A DNA stretch of 64,000 bases. It comes from Blautia luti. GTDB taxonomy: Bacteria; Bacillota; Clostridia; Lachnospirales; Lachnospiraceae. Positions 35,526-43,470 of this stretch are shown piece after piece. The notes under the pieces are model-generated. The model worked only from the letters and a program-made list of their open reading frames with translations. It was not told the DNA's origin and made no database searches. The stretch's first letter is position 1, and each line of letters opens with the position of its first letter. Location: NCBI RefSeq assembly GCF_013304735.1, contig NZ_JAAITI010000001.1:124001-188000 (forward strand). The letters are read 5' to 3'. The translations under genes were made by a program, and so were the position numbers.

Positions 35526-36500
35526 TTATATTAAATCCTGCAAAATATCTAGTTTTTCCGGTTCCAGGCCAAGAATCCTGGAGAGGAACAGCTGGAAGAA
35601 TGCGTATACGTCTACTTCGGTCAGTACTTTTGTATTTGGAGTTTTCCGATAAAAATTCATGGAATCCACAACGGACTGTCCGAGAGTAATGCCTCCGGTT
35701 TCAATCTGTACATAGGAATCAAAACCCTGGCAGATATCCGGATTCAGGAAGTATGCCACTGCCAGTGGATCATTGATCACACAGCCAATGATATGCTCCC
35801 ATTCCCAGTGGAAGTCAAAATAAAATTTCGTGATCTTTCGGATAAATTCACCGGTTTCCTTATCCAGGCGGCAGATGTATTCCAGAATAGTAGGAGTGAG
35901 AACGATCTTTCTTGTCACATCAAGACCGATCATGTGTATCATTTTTCCATTCTTGTAAAGGGTGTCATAGACCAGTGCGGCAGCATCCGGATCGCACCAG
36001 TAGTTGTACTCTGCAACAGGAGAGCAGTTTCCGTGGCTTTTGAAGGAACCGCCCATAGATACCAGTTCCTCGATCTGGTCAAAAGCTTCCGGGTCTTTCT
36101 GAATCAGTTTGGCAAGATTGGTCATCGGTCCGAGTGCGATTACGGAGACTTTTTCTTTTTTCAGCACATCGGCCAGAAAATCTACGGCACCGATTTCTTG
36201 CTGATATCCAAGCACCCTGGGCAGAAAGCTTTCGCCAAGACCATCTGCACCGTGAGTGTCCAGAGCGTTTACATAGTCACGTTTCAGAGGCTTGTTTTCG
36301 CCGATATAAACCGGTATATCCAGCCGGTTCATATGCGCTAGGATTTTTTTTGCGTTTTCGAATCCCATTTTCACCGGGGAATTTCCGCAGACAATGGTGA
36401 TTCCAAGCACTTCGACTTCCGGTGATTTTAGAGCCAGCATAATCGCAAGGCTGTCATCGATTCCCGGGTCACAGTCAATGATAATTTTTCGTTTGTTCAT
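35526..36500 (-). CDS. Nucleoside hydrolase, probable queuosine hydrolase (QueK-like)
   Basis: A 324-residue IunH-family protein with the calcium-binding DCDPGIDDSLAIML motif, the inner GPMTNLAKL, and the characteristic NDPLAVAYFL near the C terminus. Such enzymes split the N-glycosidic bond of nucleosides. It is the first gene behind a preQ1-I riboswitch and is followed by an ECF S component. In Clostridioides difficile an IunH-like enzyme (QueK) releases queuine from queuosine, so the same role is inferred here. I start at the ATG at 36500 with AAAGGA upstream; a TTG at 36515 is an alternative. Confidence 0.8.
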   Translation of the reverse strand: MNKRKIIIDCDPGIDDSLAIMLALKSPEVEVLGITIVCGNSPVKMGFENAKKILAHMNRLDIPVYIGENKPLKRDYVNALDTHGADGLGESFLPRVLGYQQEIGAVDFLADVLKKEKVSVIALGPMTNLAKLIQKDPEAFDQIEELVSMGGSFKSHGNCSPVAEYNYWCDPDAAALVYDTLYKNGKMIHMIGLDVTRKIVLTPTILEYICRLDKETGEFIRKITKFYFDFHWEWEHIIGCVINDPLAVAYFLNPDICQGFDSYVQIETGGITLGQSVVDSMNFYRKTPNTKVLTEVDVYAFFQLFLSRILGLEPEKLDILQDLI

Positions 36501-36527
36501 TTTGTTCCTTTCCAACTTATGTCAAAG

Positions 36528-36571
36528 CAAAAAAAATGCTTTTGTTTATCACCTCCAATAAACAAAAGCAT
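36528..36571 (-). terminator. Second terminator-like hairpin, with a Shine-Dalgarno sequence in its loop
   Basis: On the minus strand ATGCTTTTGTTTAT and ATAAACAAAAGCAT make a 14-bp perfect stem followed by eight T, ending about 28 bases before the hydrolase start codon. The 8-base loop is TGGAGGTG, a full Shine-Dalgarno sequence with no start codon behind it. It looks like a strong intrinsic terminator, yet it would block the operon unless bypassed. Confidence 0.75.
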
Positions 36572-36575
36572 CAGC

Positions 36576-36601
36576 AAAAAGGCTGCTTATTACGTGCAGC
36601 C
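36576..36601 (-). terminator. Riboswitch-proximal terminator hairpin
   Basis: On the minus strand GGCTGC and GCAGCC enclose a 9-base loop and are followed by TTTTTG. It lies about 20 bases after the preQ1 aptamer, the expected place for the expression platform. Confidence 0.75.
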
Positions 36602-36621
36602 GGAAATTCTTTTTTTACTTT

Positions 36622-36657
36622 GCCTAGTTTTTTATACTGGGAGGTTTTCGAACCAGT
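36622..36657 (-). promoter_or_regulatory. preQ1-I riboswitch
   Basis: On the minus strand ACTGG and CCAGT form the P1 stem around a 12-base loop (TTCGAAAACCTC), and the A-rich tail ATAAAAAACTAGG follows directly. This arrangement and the AUAAAAAACUA tail match the class I preQ1 riboswitch closely; loop CCT can pair with tail AGG to form the pseudoknot. It precedes the nucleoside hydrolase and ECF genes. This aptamer normally turns expression off when preQ1 is abundant. Confidence 0.9.
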
Positions 36658-36667
36658 TTCGTTGCAT

Positions 36668-36696
36668 ATTTTAACATATGATTCATGACGTGACAA
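36668..36696 (-). promoter_or_regulatory. Promoter of the preQ1-riboswitch operon
   Basis: On the minus strand TTGTCA, a 17-base spacer and TAAAAT with TG upstream. The aptamer begins about 10 bases after the -10 element, so it is at the very 5' end of the transcript. Confidence 0.75.
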
Positions 36697-36757
36697 TATT
36701 TTTGAGAAAAAAAGCACAGCAGGATTTCTTAACGGAAATTATGTTGACGCAGGATAA

Positions 36758-37162
36758 CCCGGCATTGCATCATGGAAATCAACCGATCTTTCTACGCTTG
36801 AGAATGCCAGAGTGGGAATCAATAAAGGCAGTGTGCAGGTAGATCTTTTTCAGGAGTGGTGTGAGAAAAACAATGTGAAATGCCAGGTCGAGCTTTATGA
36901 GAGCAGTGAGCAGAGATATGCAGACATGAACAGCGGTAAGCTGGATGCCATTGTTTCCACAACGGTTGCGGAGAAAGAAATTTCCAAATATCTCTGGAAT
37001 TCCATTGTGAAGATCGGATATTCCCCATACTATTTTGCAGTCAGCAAAAAAAGTCCGGAATTATATGATGAGATGGAAACTGCTCTTTTGCAGGGAGAAG
37101 TTGATACGATTTTTCCTGTTTACGGCAGTTACTGGATCGCGGAAGATTATGCAAATCCGTAA
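36758..37162 (+). pseudogene. Remnant of a periplasmic-binding sensor domain (SBP_bac_3 type)
   Basis: The frame is open from 36758, just after a TAA, to 37162. It encodes STDLSTLENARVGINKGSVQ, SGKLDAIVSTTV and YSPYYFAVSKKSPELYDEM, typical of the binding-protein domains of hybrid sensor kinases and related receptors. After METALL it jumps to GEVDTIFPVYGSYWIAED, which belongs to a separate position in such domains, so an internal deletion is likely. There is no signal peptide, no proper start and no effector domain. It appears to be decaying debris between the riboswitch operon and the next gene. Confidence 0.65.
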
Positions 37163-37303
37163 ATGAATGTGAGACAGTTCCTTCCAAGATCCAGTCCAAA
37201 CAGGGCAGAAGAGACTGAGAAAACGGATAATACCTTTGAATTTGAACCTTTTAGGACCTTTATGCATATCCTAACAGCAGAAGTTTCTTAAAGGAGTATC
37301 TGC

Positions 37304-38326
37304 ATGAAAAATAAAAAATGGATTTCACTGACGGCAGCAGTGGTTTTGGCGGTGACCGCGCTGCCGATGACGGCTTTTGCTGCTAAGAAGGACGGGGCAG
37401 AGGAGAAGATTACGAAGGTTACATTAAATGAGGTAGCGCATTCGATTTTCTATGCGCCGCAGTATGTGGCGATTGAAGAGGGATATTTTGCAGAGGAAGG
37501 TCTGGACTTGACACTGGTAACTGGTTTTGGCGCAGATAAAGTTCTGACAGCTCTGATTTCCGGTGAGGCAGATATCGGTTTCATGGGAGCGGAAGCATCG
37601 ATCTATGCATACCAGGAAGGCGCCACCGACCCGGCAGTAAACTTTGCCCAGCTTACCCAGCGGGCCGGAAACTTCCTTGTGGCTAGGGAGGAGATGCCTG
37701 ATTTCAAATGGGAAGATCTGGAAGGAAAGAAAGTTCTCGGTGGACGAAAAGGTGGCATGCCGGAAATGGTATTTGAATATATTCTGAAGAAAAATGGCAT
37801 CGACCCACAGAAAGATCTGACCATCGACCAGAGTATCGATTTTGGTTCTACGGCAGCGGCTTTCACAGGGGATGATTCTGCGGCATATACGGTAGAGTTT
37901 GAACCATCTGCCACAATCCTGGAAAAAGAAGGGGCAGGTTATGTGGTAGCGTCTCTTGGGGAAGCATCCGGATATGTGCCTTACACATCCTACAGCGCAA
38001 AAGAAAGTTATATGAAAGAGAATCCGGAGATCATCCAGAAATTTACCAATGCACTTCAGAAAGGAATGGACTACGTTCAGAGCCACACGCCGGAGGAAAT
38101 TGCGGAGGTGATCGCACCACAGTTTAAGGGAACCGATCTCGACACGATTACTACTATTGTAGAACGTTATTATGATCAGGATACATGGAAAGAAAATCTG
38201 ATTTTTGAAAAAGACAGCTTTGAGCTTCTACAGGATATTCTGGAAGATGCAGGAGAGCTGAACACACGTGCAGAGTATGAAAAACTGGTGCAGACAGAGT
38301 ATGCACAGAGAGCGTGTGAAAGTTAA
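37304..38326 (+). CDS. ABC transporter substrate-binding protein, NMT1/SsuA type, without transporter partners
   Basis: A 340-residue exported binding protein of the NitT/TauT/thiamine-precursor group: IFYAPQYVAIEEGYFAEEGL near the mature N terminus, ISGEADIGFMGAEASI and LEGKKVLGGRKGG. The signal peptide ends at AFAAKK without a lipobox. AAAGGAG precedes the ATG. No permease or ATPase gene is beside it and a terminator follows, so its ABC partners must lie elsewhere. Ligand unknown. Confidence 0.85.
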   Translation: MKNKKWISLTAAVVLAVTALPMTAFAAKKDGAEEKITKVTLNEVAHSIFYAPQYVAIEEGYFAEEGLDLTLVTGFGADKVLTALISGEADIGFMGAEASIYAYQEGATDPAVNFAQLTQRAGNFLVAREEMPDFKWEDLEGKKVLGGRKGGMPEMVFEYILKKNGIDPQKDLTIDQSIDFGSTAAAFTGDDSAAYTVEFEPSATILEKEGAGYVVASLGEASGYVPYTSYSAKESYMKENPEIIQKFTNALQKGMDYVQSHTPEEIAEVIAPQFKGTDLDTITTIVERYYDQDTWKENLIFEKDSFELLQDILEDAGELNTRAEYEKLVQTEYAQRACES

Positions 38327-38362
38327 ATTATAAAAGTTTAAAAAGAGTTTAAATATTGCTAG

Positions 38363-38399
38363 AAAAGCCTGCGGTTTTTGCAAAAATCGCAGGCTTTTG
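38363..38399 (+). terminator. Terminator after the NMT1-type gene
   Basis: AAAAGCCTGCG and CGCAGGCTTTT form an 11-bp perfect stem with a 14-base loop, ending in TTTTGT. Confidence 0.85.
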
Positions 38400-38657
38400 T
38401 ATACATAAAATAGAGCGTGAGAAAAAATCTATGTCAGAGAATGTTATAAAATGTCTAAAAATGTTAGGGAAAAAGATCAAAAAAGAGTACTTCACGGATG
38501 GATAAAAAACATCTACTAAACACAATGGATGCGTAATTATTGCTAAAAATTCAAAAAAAGTTTATATAAACTAAATATATAACAACAAGTTTATAGTGAA
38601 AAATAAACAAAAAATACTATGTAAAATTATCATAAATGTAGAAATAGTAAAAAACAG
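38400..38657. other. AT-rich non-coding region
   Basis: No gene, RNA or clear repeat is seen. The stretch is very AT-rich with many short TAAAAA and TTTATA runs, and precedes the sugar-importer promoter. Confidence 0.5.
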
Positions 38658-38730
38658 TTGAAAACAACTAAACAATGTGCTATCTTTTGTTTAACGAAAA
38701 ACGAGACATACCAAACAAACAACTAAACAA
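38658..38730 (+). promoter_or_regulatory. Promoter and operator cluster of the CUT1 sugar operon
   Basis: TTGAAA, 17 bases and TATCTT with TG upstream (38658-38686). The 13-base AACAACTAAACAA occurs twice, at 38663-38675 and 38718-38730, 55 bases apart. The first copy forms an inverted repeat with TTGTTTA at 38687-38693 that covers the -10. These are good candidates for binding by the LacI protein encoded downstream. Confidence 0.6.
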
Positions 38731-38760
38731 ATTTATAAAAAGTTTAAAGGAGGACATGAC

Positions 38761-39999
38761 ATGAATTTTAAAAAAGTAATGGCAGCAGTACTTGCAGGAA
38801 CAATGGTATTCGGAATGGCTTCTTCTGTAAGCGCAGCAACAGAAGTTTCTTTCTGGACACTGAACACAAGACAGAACGCAGTTGAGCCGATCGTAGAGGC
38901 ATTCAACGAAGCAAACCCGGATATTAAAGTAACAGCATCTTTCTATGACACAGACGGAATCAAGGATGCCTGCAAAGTTGCAGCTTCTTCCGATACACTT
39001 CCAAGTATGTGGTTTAACTGGGGCGGTAGCCTTGGAAGCTTCTATGTAGACAACGACAAAACATATGATCTTACACAGTATGCAAAGGACAACGGATGGA
39101 ACGATGAGTTTACAGAAGCTGCTTTAGACCTCTGTACATTCGATAACAAGCTTTCCGGATATCCGACAAGCTACAATGCACTTGGTGTTTACTACAGCAA
39201 ACAGATCTTTGATGATTGCGGAATCGAAGTTCCGACTACATTCGATGAATTCGAGGCAGCTCTTAAGACTCTGAAAGATAACGGATATACACCAATGGAT
39301 ACTGCAGGTCTTAACGGATGGCATGTAATGAGATGGCTTGAGCTTCTTGTTGAGCATTATGCAGGCGCTGAGCTCCATGACAAGCTGAATACATTCGAAG
39401 AGAGCTGGGACTGTGAAGCAGTTGTACAGGCATTCACAAAATATAAAGAGTGGGTTGATGCAGGATACTTCCCAGATGGCTTCCTTACCCTTGACCCGAA
39501 CGATACAATCATGGCAATGGGCACAGGAGAATGTGCAATGGATCTTCAGGGACAGTGGTATGACGGAACTATGATCCAGAATGACCTTGATCCGAACGAC
39601 TATGGCGTATTTGCATTCCCATCCGGTGACAGCAACCGTATGTCTGCTTTCGCAGAGATGACACAGTTCAACAAGAACCTTTCCGATGAGGAACTGGATG
39701 CATGCGTGAAGTTCATGGATTACTACTACAGCGATGACAGCGTTGACCAGTACGGTGAGTACTACAACTTACCACTTCCAAAACAGGGCAAAAAAGCTCC
39801 GGCAGATCAGGTTAACGTAGATGGTATGCTTGAGACATCCAATACAAACGGAACATTTACAATCACTGACCAGGCATTCCCGACAGAGGTTGCAGACGTT
39901 CTCTTCAATGCACAGGATGCAGTTGCTAACGATGAGATGACACCAGAGGAAGCAGCATCTAATATCCAGAAAGCAATCGAGGAATATCAGGCTAAATAA
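38761..39999 (+). CDS. CUT1-family sugar ABC transporter, substrate-binding protein
   Basis: A 412-residue exported solute-binding protein. It has an N-terminal signal peptide ending SVSAATE, then the typical start EVSFWTLNTRQNAVEPIVEAF. Mid-region features include YNALGVYYSKQIFDDCGI and QGQWYDGTMI. No lipobox cysteine is visible, unusual for a Gram-positive binding protein. It heads an operon with two permeases, a glycoside-hydrolase-like enzyme and a LacI regulator. The AAAGGAGG ribosome binding site and biased codons suggest high expression. Confidence 0.9.
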   Translation: MNFKKVMAAVLAGTMVFGMASSVSAATEVSFWTLNTRQNAVEPIVEAFNEANPDIKVTASFYDTDGIKDACKVAASSDTLPSMWFNWGGSLGSFYVDNDKTYDLTQYAKDNGWNDEFTEAALDLCTFDNKLSGYPTSYNALGVYYSKQIFDDCGIEVPTTFDEFEAALKTLKDNGYTPMDTAGLNGWHVMRWLELLVEHYAGAELHDKLNTFEESWDCEAVVQAFTKYKEWVDAGYFPDGFLTLDPNDTIMAMGTGECAMDLQGQWYDGTMIQNDLDPNDYGVFAFPSGDSNRMSAFAEMTQFNKNLSDEELDACVKFMDYYYSDDSVDQYGEYYNLPLPKQGKKAPADQVNVDGMLETSNTNGTFTITDQAFPTEVADVLFNAQDAVANDEMTPEEAASNIQKAIEEYQAK

Positions 40000-40019
40000 T
40001 CAAGTATAAAAGCATAACG

Positions 40020-40052
40020 GAGCGGCCAGGGCGCAGACTTTGGCCGTTTTTT
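40020..40052 (+). terminator. Terminator-like hairpin between binding protein and permease genes
   Basis: CGGCCA and TGGCCG around a 12-base loop, then six T. Partial termination here would give more binding protein than permease, a common arrangement. Confidence 0.8.
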
Positions 40053-40076
40053 CAGTAAAAGTGGAGGTAATCCGGA

Positions 40077-40949
40077 ATGAAGAAAAAAAGCAAAGTTGAT
40101 TTCGGCGCATATGCGTTTCTGATACCGGCAGCAGTGATCTATCTTTCCGTTATTGTAATACCGGTATTTTACTCACTGTTTATCAGTCTGTTTAAATGGA
40201 ACGGTGTTGCGGAAAAGGAATTTGTAGGTCTGGCAAACTATATCAATCTGTTTACAAACGATGCAACATTTATGATCGCATTGAAGAATAACCTGATCTG
40301 GATCGTACTTACAATTGTACTTCTGATGACGGTTTCCCTTGGTTTTGCGGTAATTCTTAATAAACAGTTCCGCGGACGTACCGTATTCCGCGCATTCTTT
40401 TATTTCCCATGTGTCATCGCACCTATCGCGGTAGCGATCATCTGGAGATGGATCTATAATCCGAATATCGGATTTATCAATCAGTTTTTCAAAGCACTTG
40501 GAATCAATTTCAAACAGACATGGATTTCTGATCCGAAGGTCAGCCTGTATGCAATTTTTGCGGCAGCACTGTGGCAGGGAATCGGCCAGCCGATGATTCT
40601 TTTCCTGGCAGGTCTTCAGGCAGTATCCCCGGACGTTCTCGAGGCAGCTACCATTGATGGTGCAGGCCCGGTTCGTAAATTTTTCAGTGTTACGGTACCT
40701 CTTATGAAAGAGACATTCGTTATGGTTCTTGCAACACTGATTGTAGCTGCTATGAAGGTTTACGATATTGTACAGGGTCTTACCGGCGGTGGTCCGAACA
40801 ACTCCACACAGGTTCTGGCAACTTATATGTATTCTCAGACATTCCAGTATAATAATGTAGGTATGGGAACCGCAGTTGCATGTGTCATGGTAGTTATGAT
40901 GCTTGTGGTAATCATTCCATATATTTCCTTTACAGCAAAAGAAAAGTAG
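40077..40949 (+). CDS. Sugar ABC transporter permease (MalF-like)
   Basis: A 290-residue permease with six predicted helices. The EAA loop reads LEAATIDGAGPVRKFFSVTVPL, and FYFPCVIAPIAVAIIWRWIYN is typical of the CUT1 MalF-type subunit. GGAGG lies upstream. It is followed 12 bases later by the partner permease. Confidence 0.92.
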   Translation: MKKKSKVDFGAYAFLIPAAVIYLSVIVIPVFYSLFISLFKWNGVAEKEFVGLANYINLFTNDATFMIALKNNLIWIVLTIVLLMTVSLGFAVILNKQFRGRTVFRAFFYFPCVIAPIAVAIIWRWIYNPNIGFINQFFKALGINFKQTWISDPKVSLYAIFAAALWQGIGQPMILFLAGLQAVSPDVLEAATIDGAGPVRKFFSVTVPLMKETFVMVLATLIVAAMKVYDIVQGLTGGGPNNSTQVLATYMYSQTFQYNNVGMGTAVACVMVVMMLVVIIPYISFTAKEK

Positions 40950-40961
40950 GAGGTGCAGACA

Positions 40962-41801
40962 ATGGACGGAAAAAGTAAAAAAATTACAAAAAAAGTACTG
41001 CTGTATGTGCTTCTGATCATTCTGGCGCTGATCTGGATTGTACCGATTTTTACACTTGTTGCAACAGCACTGAAACATAAAAAAGATTTCATGAGCGGTC
41101 TAAGTCTGTTCCAGCTTCCTGCAGAGATTGCATGGGACAACTTTACAAATGCCATCACAAAAGGAAATCTTTTCAACTATATGAAAAATGACCTGATCAT
41201 TTCCTGCCTGAAAGTACCGCTTGGTATCTTCGTAGGAGCGATGGCATCCTTCGCGCTGACACGACTGAACATCAAACATCGTGTGGGGATTTTTGTATTC
41301 TTTCTTATTGGTATGATGCTTCCAATGCAGACAGCACTGGTACCGATCAACATTATCTACAGCAAACTGAATCTTCTGAATACATATTTCGGATTATTCT
41401 ATGTTTATATCGGATTTGGTATTTCCTACTGTATCCTGATCATGCGAGGTTTCATGCTAGGAATTCCGAAAGATATTGATGAAGCTGCATGTATTGACGG
41501 ATGTAACAAATGGCAGCTCTTTTACAAGATTATCCTTCCGATCGCAAAACCGGCGATTGCAACACTGTTTATCACAGACTTCCTTTCCACTTGGAATGAG
41601 TACCTTCTGGCCAGTGTTATCATCAACGATAACACAATGAAGACAGTACCGGTTGGTATCATGACATTCGTTGGTGAGCACGGAACCGATTATGGTTATC
41701 TGTGTGCAGGTGTACTTGTTTCCGTTATCCCGGTTATGATTGTATACCTGATCTTCCAGAGATATTTTGTAGAAGGTATGGCCGGAGCAGTTAAATCCTG
41801 A
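40962..41801 (+). CDS. Sugar ABC transporter permease (MalG-like)
   Basis: A 279-residue permease with six predicted helices. EAA loop: DEAACIDGCNKWQLFYKIILP. I use the ATG at 40962 with AGGAGGTG 7 bases upstream; the frame also contains a GTG three codons earlier inside the ribosome binding site. No ATPase gene follows, so an external ATPase such as the MsmX homologue at 16.2 kb is needed. Confidence 0.92.
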   Translation: MDGKSKKITKKVLLYVLLIILALIWIVPIFTLVATALKHKKDFMSGLSLFQLPAEIAWDNFTNAITKGNLFNYMKNDLIISCLKVPLGIFVGAMASFALTRLNIKHRVGIFVFFLIGMMLPMQTALVPINIIYSKLNLLNTYFGLFYVYIGFGISYCILIMRGFMLGIPKDIDEAACIDGCNKWQLFYKIILPIAKPAIATLFITDFLSTWNEYLLASVIINDNTMKTVPVGIMTFVGEHGTDYGYLCAGVLVSVIPVMIVYLIFQRYFVEGMAGAVKS

Positions 41802-41843
41802 TACGGGCAGACGGCTTGATTACAGAAAGAAAGAGGGCGAATT

Positions 41844-43370
41844 ATGAGTACTTGTAAATATACAGAATCTGTGGAAAAGTGGGGAACTTTTGAAGCAGAG
41901 ATGCCAGGTAAACACGAGGGCAATCCGTTTACGGATTATGCAATTCAGGGAACCTTTAAAGGCAAAGAAGAGACAAAAACAATAGACGGTTTTTATGATG
42001 GAGACGGAATCTATCGCGTACGTTTCATGCCATCTTTTGAAGGCGATTATACATTTGAAATCAAAGGAAGCTTTTCTGATGAGGTGTATACAGGTGCATT
42101 CCATGTAACACCGGCAACAGAGGGAAACCACGGCCCGGTTCGTGTATCCTACACTTACCATATGGCATATGAAGATGGAAAACCATACTATTCTATCGGA
42201 ACAACCTGCTATGTATGGGAACTTCAGAGCGAGGAACTTCAGAAACAGACACTGGAGACACTGGCAGATAGTGCATTCAACAAGATCCGTTTCTGTGTAT
42301 TCCCGAAACACTATGATTATAACCTGAACGAGCCGATCAGCTATCCATATGAAGGAACTCCGATGGACAGTTCTGTACTGACATCTGAGAATTTCCAGGA
42401 ATATGTTGGCTGTGCAGAAGGCAATAACTTCGATTACAAGAGATTCAACGTAAAACATTTCCAGCACATTGATGACTGTGTGAAAAAACTGATGGATCTT
42501 GGAATCCAGGCAGATATCATTGTAATGCATCCATATGACCGCTGGGGATTCAGCGAGATGAGTGCGGAGTGCGATGATCTTTACTGGAAATATCTCATTG
42601 CCAGAGTCAGTGCATACAGAAACGTATGGTGGTCCCTTGCCAATGAGTACGATCTTTTCCCGAAAAAGACAACAGAGGACTGGGAGCGTTACGCATCTAT
42701 CATCCAGGAAAAAGATGTTTACAATCACCTTCGCTCCATCCACAACTGCAAGAGCTTTTATGATTATACAAGACCGTGGATCACTCACTGCAGCATCCAG
42801 AGACAGGATCTTTACAAATCTTCTGAGATGGTAAATGAGTGGCGTATCCGCTATAAGAAACCGGTAGTTCTGGATGAGATTGCTTACGAGGGAAATATCC
42901 AGCACGGATGGGGAAATATCAGCGGAAAAGAAATGACAAGACGTTTCTGGGAAGCATTCTGTCGAGGAGCTTATCCGGGACACGGCGAGACTTATATGAA
43001 TGATGAGGGAATTCTCTGGTGGTCCCATGGAGGCAAGCTTCATGGAGAGAGCCCTGAGAGATTTAAGTTCCTTCAGAAGATCATGGAGGAGACTCCTGCA
43101 CCAGGTCTTCGTCCTCTTGAAAATCAGTGGGATGAGGTTGGGGCATCTGTAGACAACAGTCTTCAGGATATTAAGTACTATATTTTCTATTACAGCTTTA
43201 TGCGTCCGTCATTCCGTGAGTATCATATTGATGATGAAACAGAGTTTGAGGTAGAAGTAATCGATACATGGAACATGACCATCGAGAAAAAAGGAACCTT
43301 TAAAGGCAAGTTCCGGATCGACCTGCCGGGAAGAGAGTATATGGCTGTGCGTGTGCGCGAGGTTAAGTGA
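41844..43370 (+). CDS. Glycoside-hydrolase-like protein with DUF5060 and DUF4038 domains
   Basis: A 508-residue cytoplasmic protein (no signal peptide). An N-terminal DUF5060-like beta domain (VEKWGTFEAEMPGK, residues about 8-95) is followed by a TIM-barrel domain of the DUF4038 kind and a C-terminal beta domain (DUF5605-like). Likely catalytic residues are Glu268 in WWSLANEYD (acid/base) and Glu345 in VVLDEIAYEG (nucleophile), the layout of clan GH-A retaining glycosidases. A DUF4038 relative is known as an apiosidase (GH140). It is in the sugar operon, so it probably splits the imported oligosaccharide. Substrate unknown. Confidence 0.7.
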   Translation: MSTCKYTESVEKWGTFEAEMPGKHEGNPFTDYAIQGTFKGKEETKTIDGFYDGDGIYRVRFMPSFEGDYTFEIKGSFSDEVYTGAFHVTPATEGNHGPVRVSYTYHMAYEDGKPYYSIGTTCYVWELQSEELQKQTLETLADSAFNKIRFCVFPKHYDYNLNEPISYPYEGTPMDSSVLTSENFQEYVGCAEGNNFDYKRFNVKHFQHIDDCVKKLMDLGIQADIIVMHPYDRWGFSEMSAECDDLYWKYLIARVSAYRNVWWSLANEYDLFPKKTTEDWERYASIIQEKDVYNHLRSIHNCKSFYDYTRPWITHCSIQRQDLYKSSEMVNEWRIRYKKPVVLDEIAYEGNIQHGWGNISGKEMTRRFWEAFCRGAYPGHGETYMNDEGILWWSHGGKLHGESPERFKFLQKIMEETPAPGLRPLENQWDEVGASVDNSLQDIKYYIFYYSFMRPSFREYHIDDETEFEVEVIDTWNMTIEKKGTFKGKFRIDLPGREYMAVRVREVK

Positions 43371-43470
43371 TTTATGGGGAGCTGCCGGAGAGGCGGCTCC
43401 CTGCTTTATGTTGACAGGAAAACCAAAAGTGTTTAGAATCAAGGAGAAGTTTAAATCAAGAGGGATCAGA

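Noticed and set aside
41820-43043. A 407-codon minus-strand frame opposite the DUF5060/DUF4038 gene
   Set aside because: No homology-like motifs and no ribosome binding site; the plus-strand frame has the operon context and conserved catalytic motifs.
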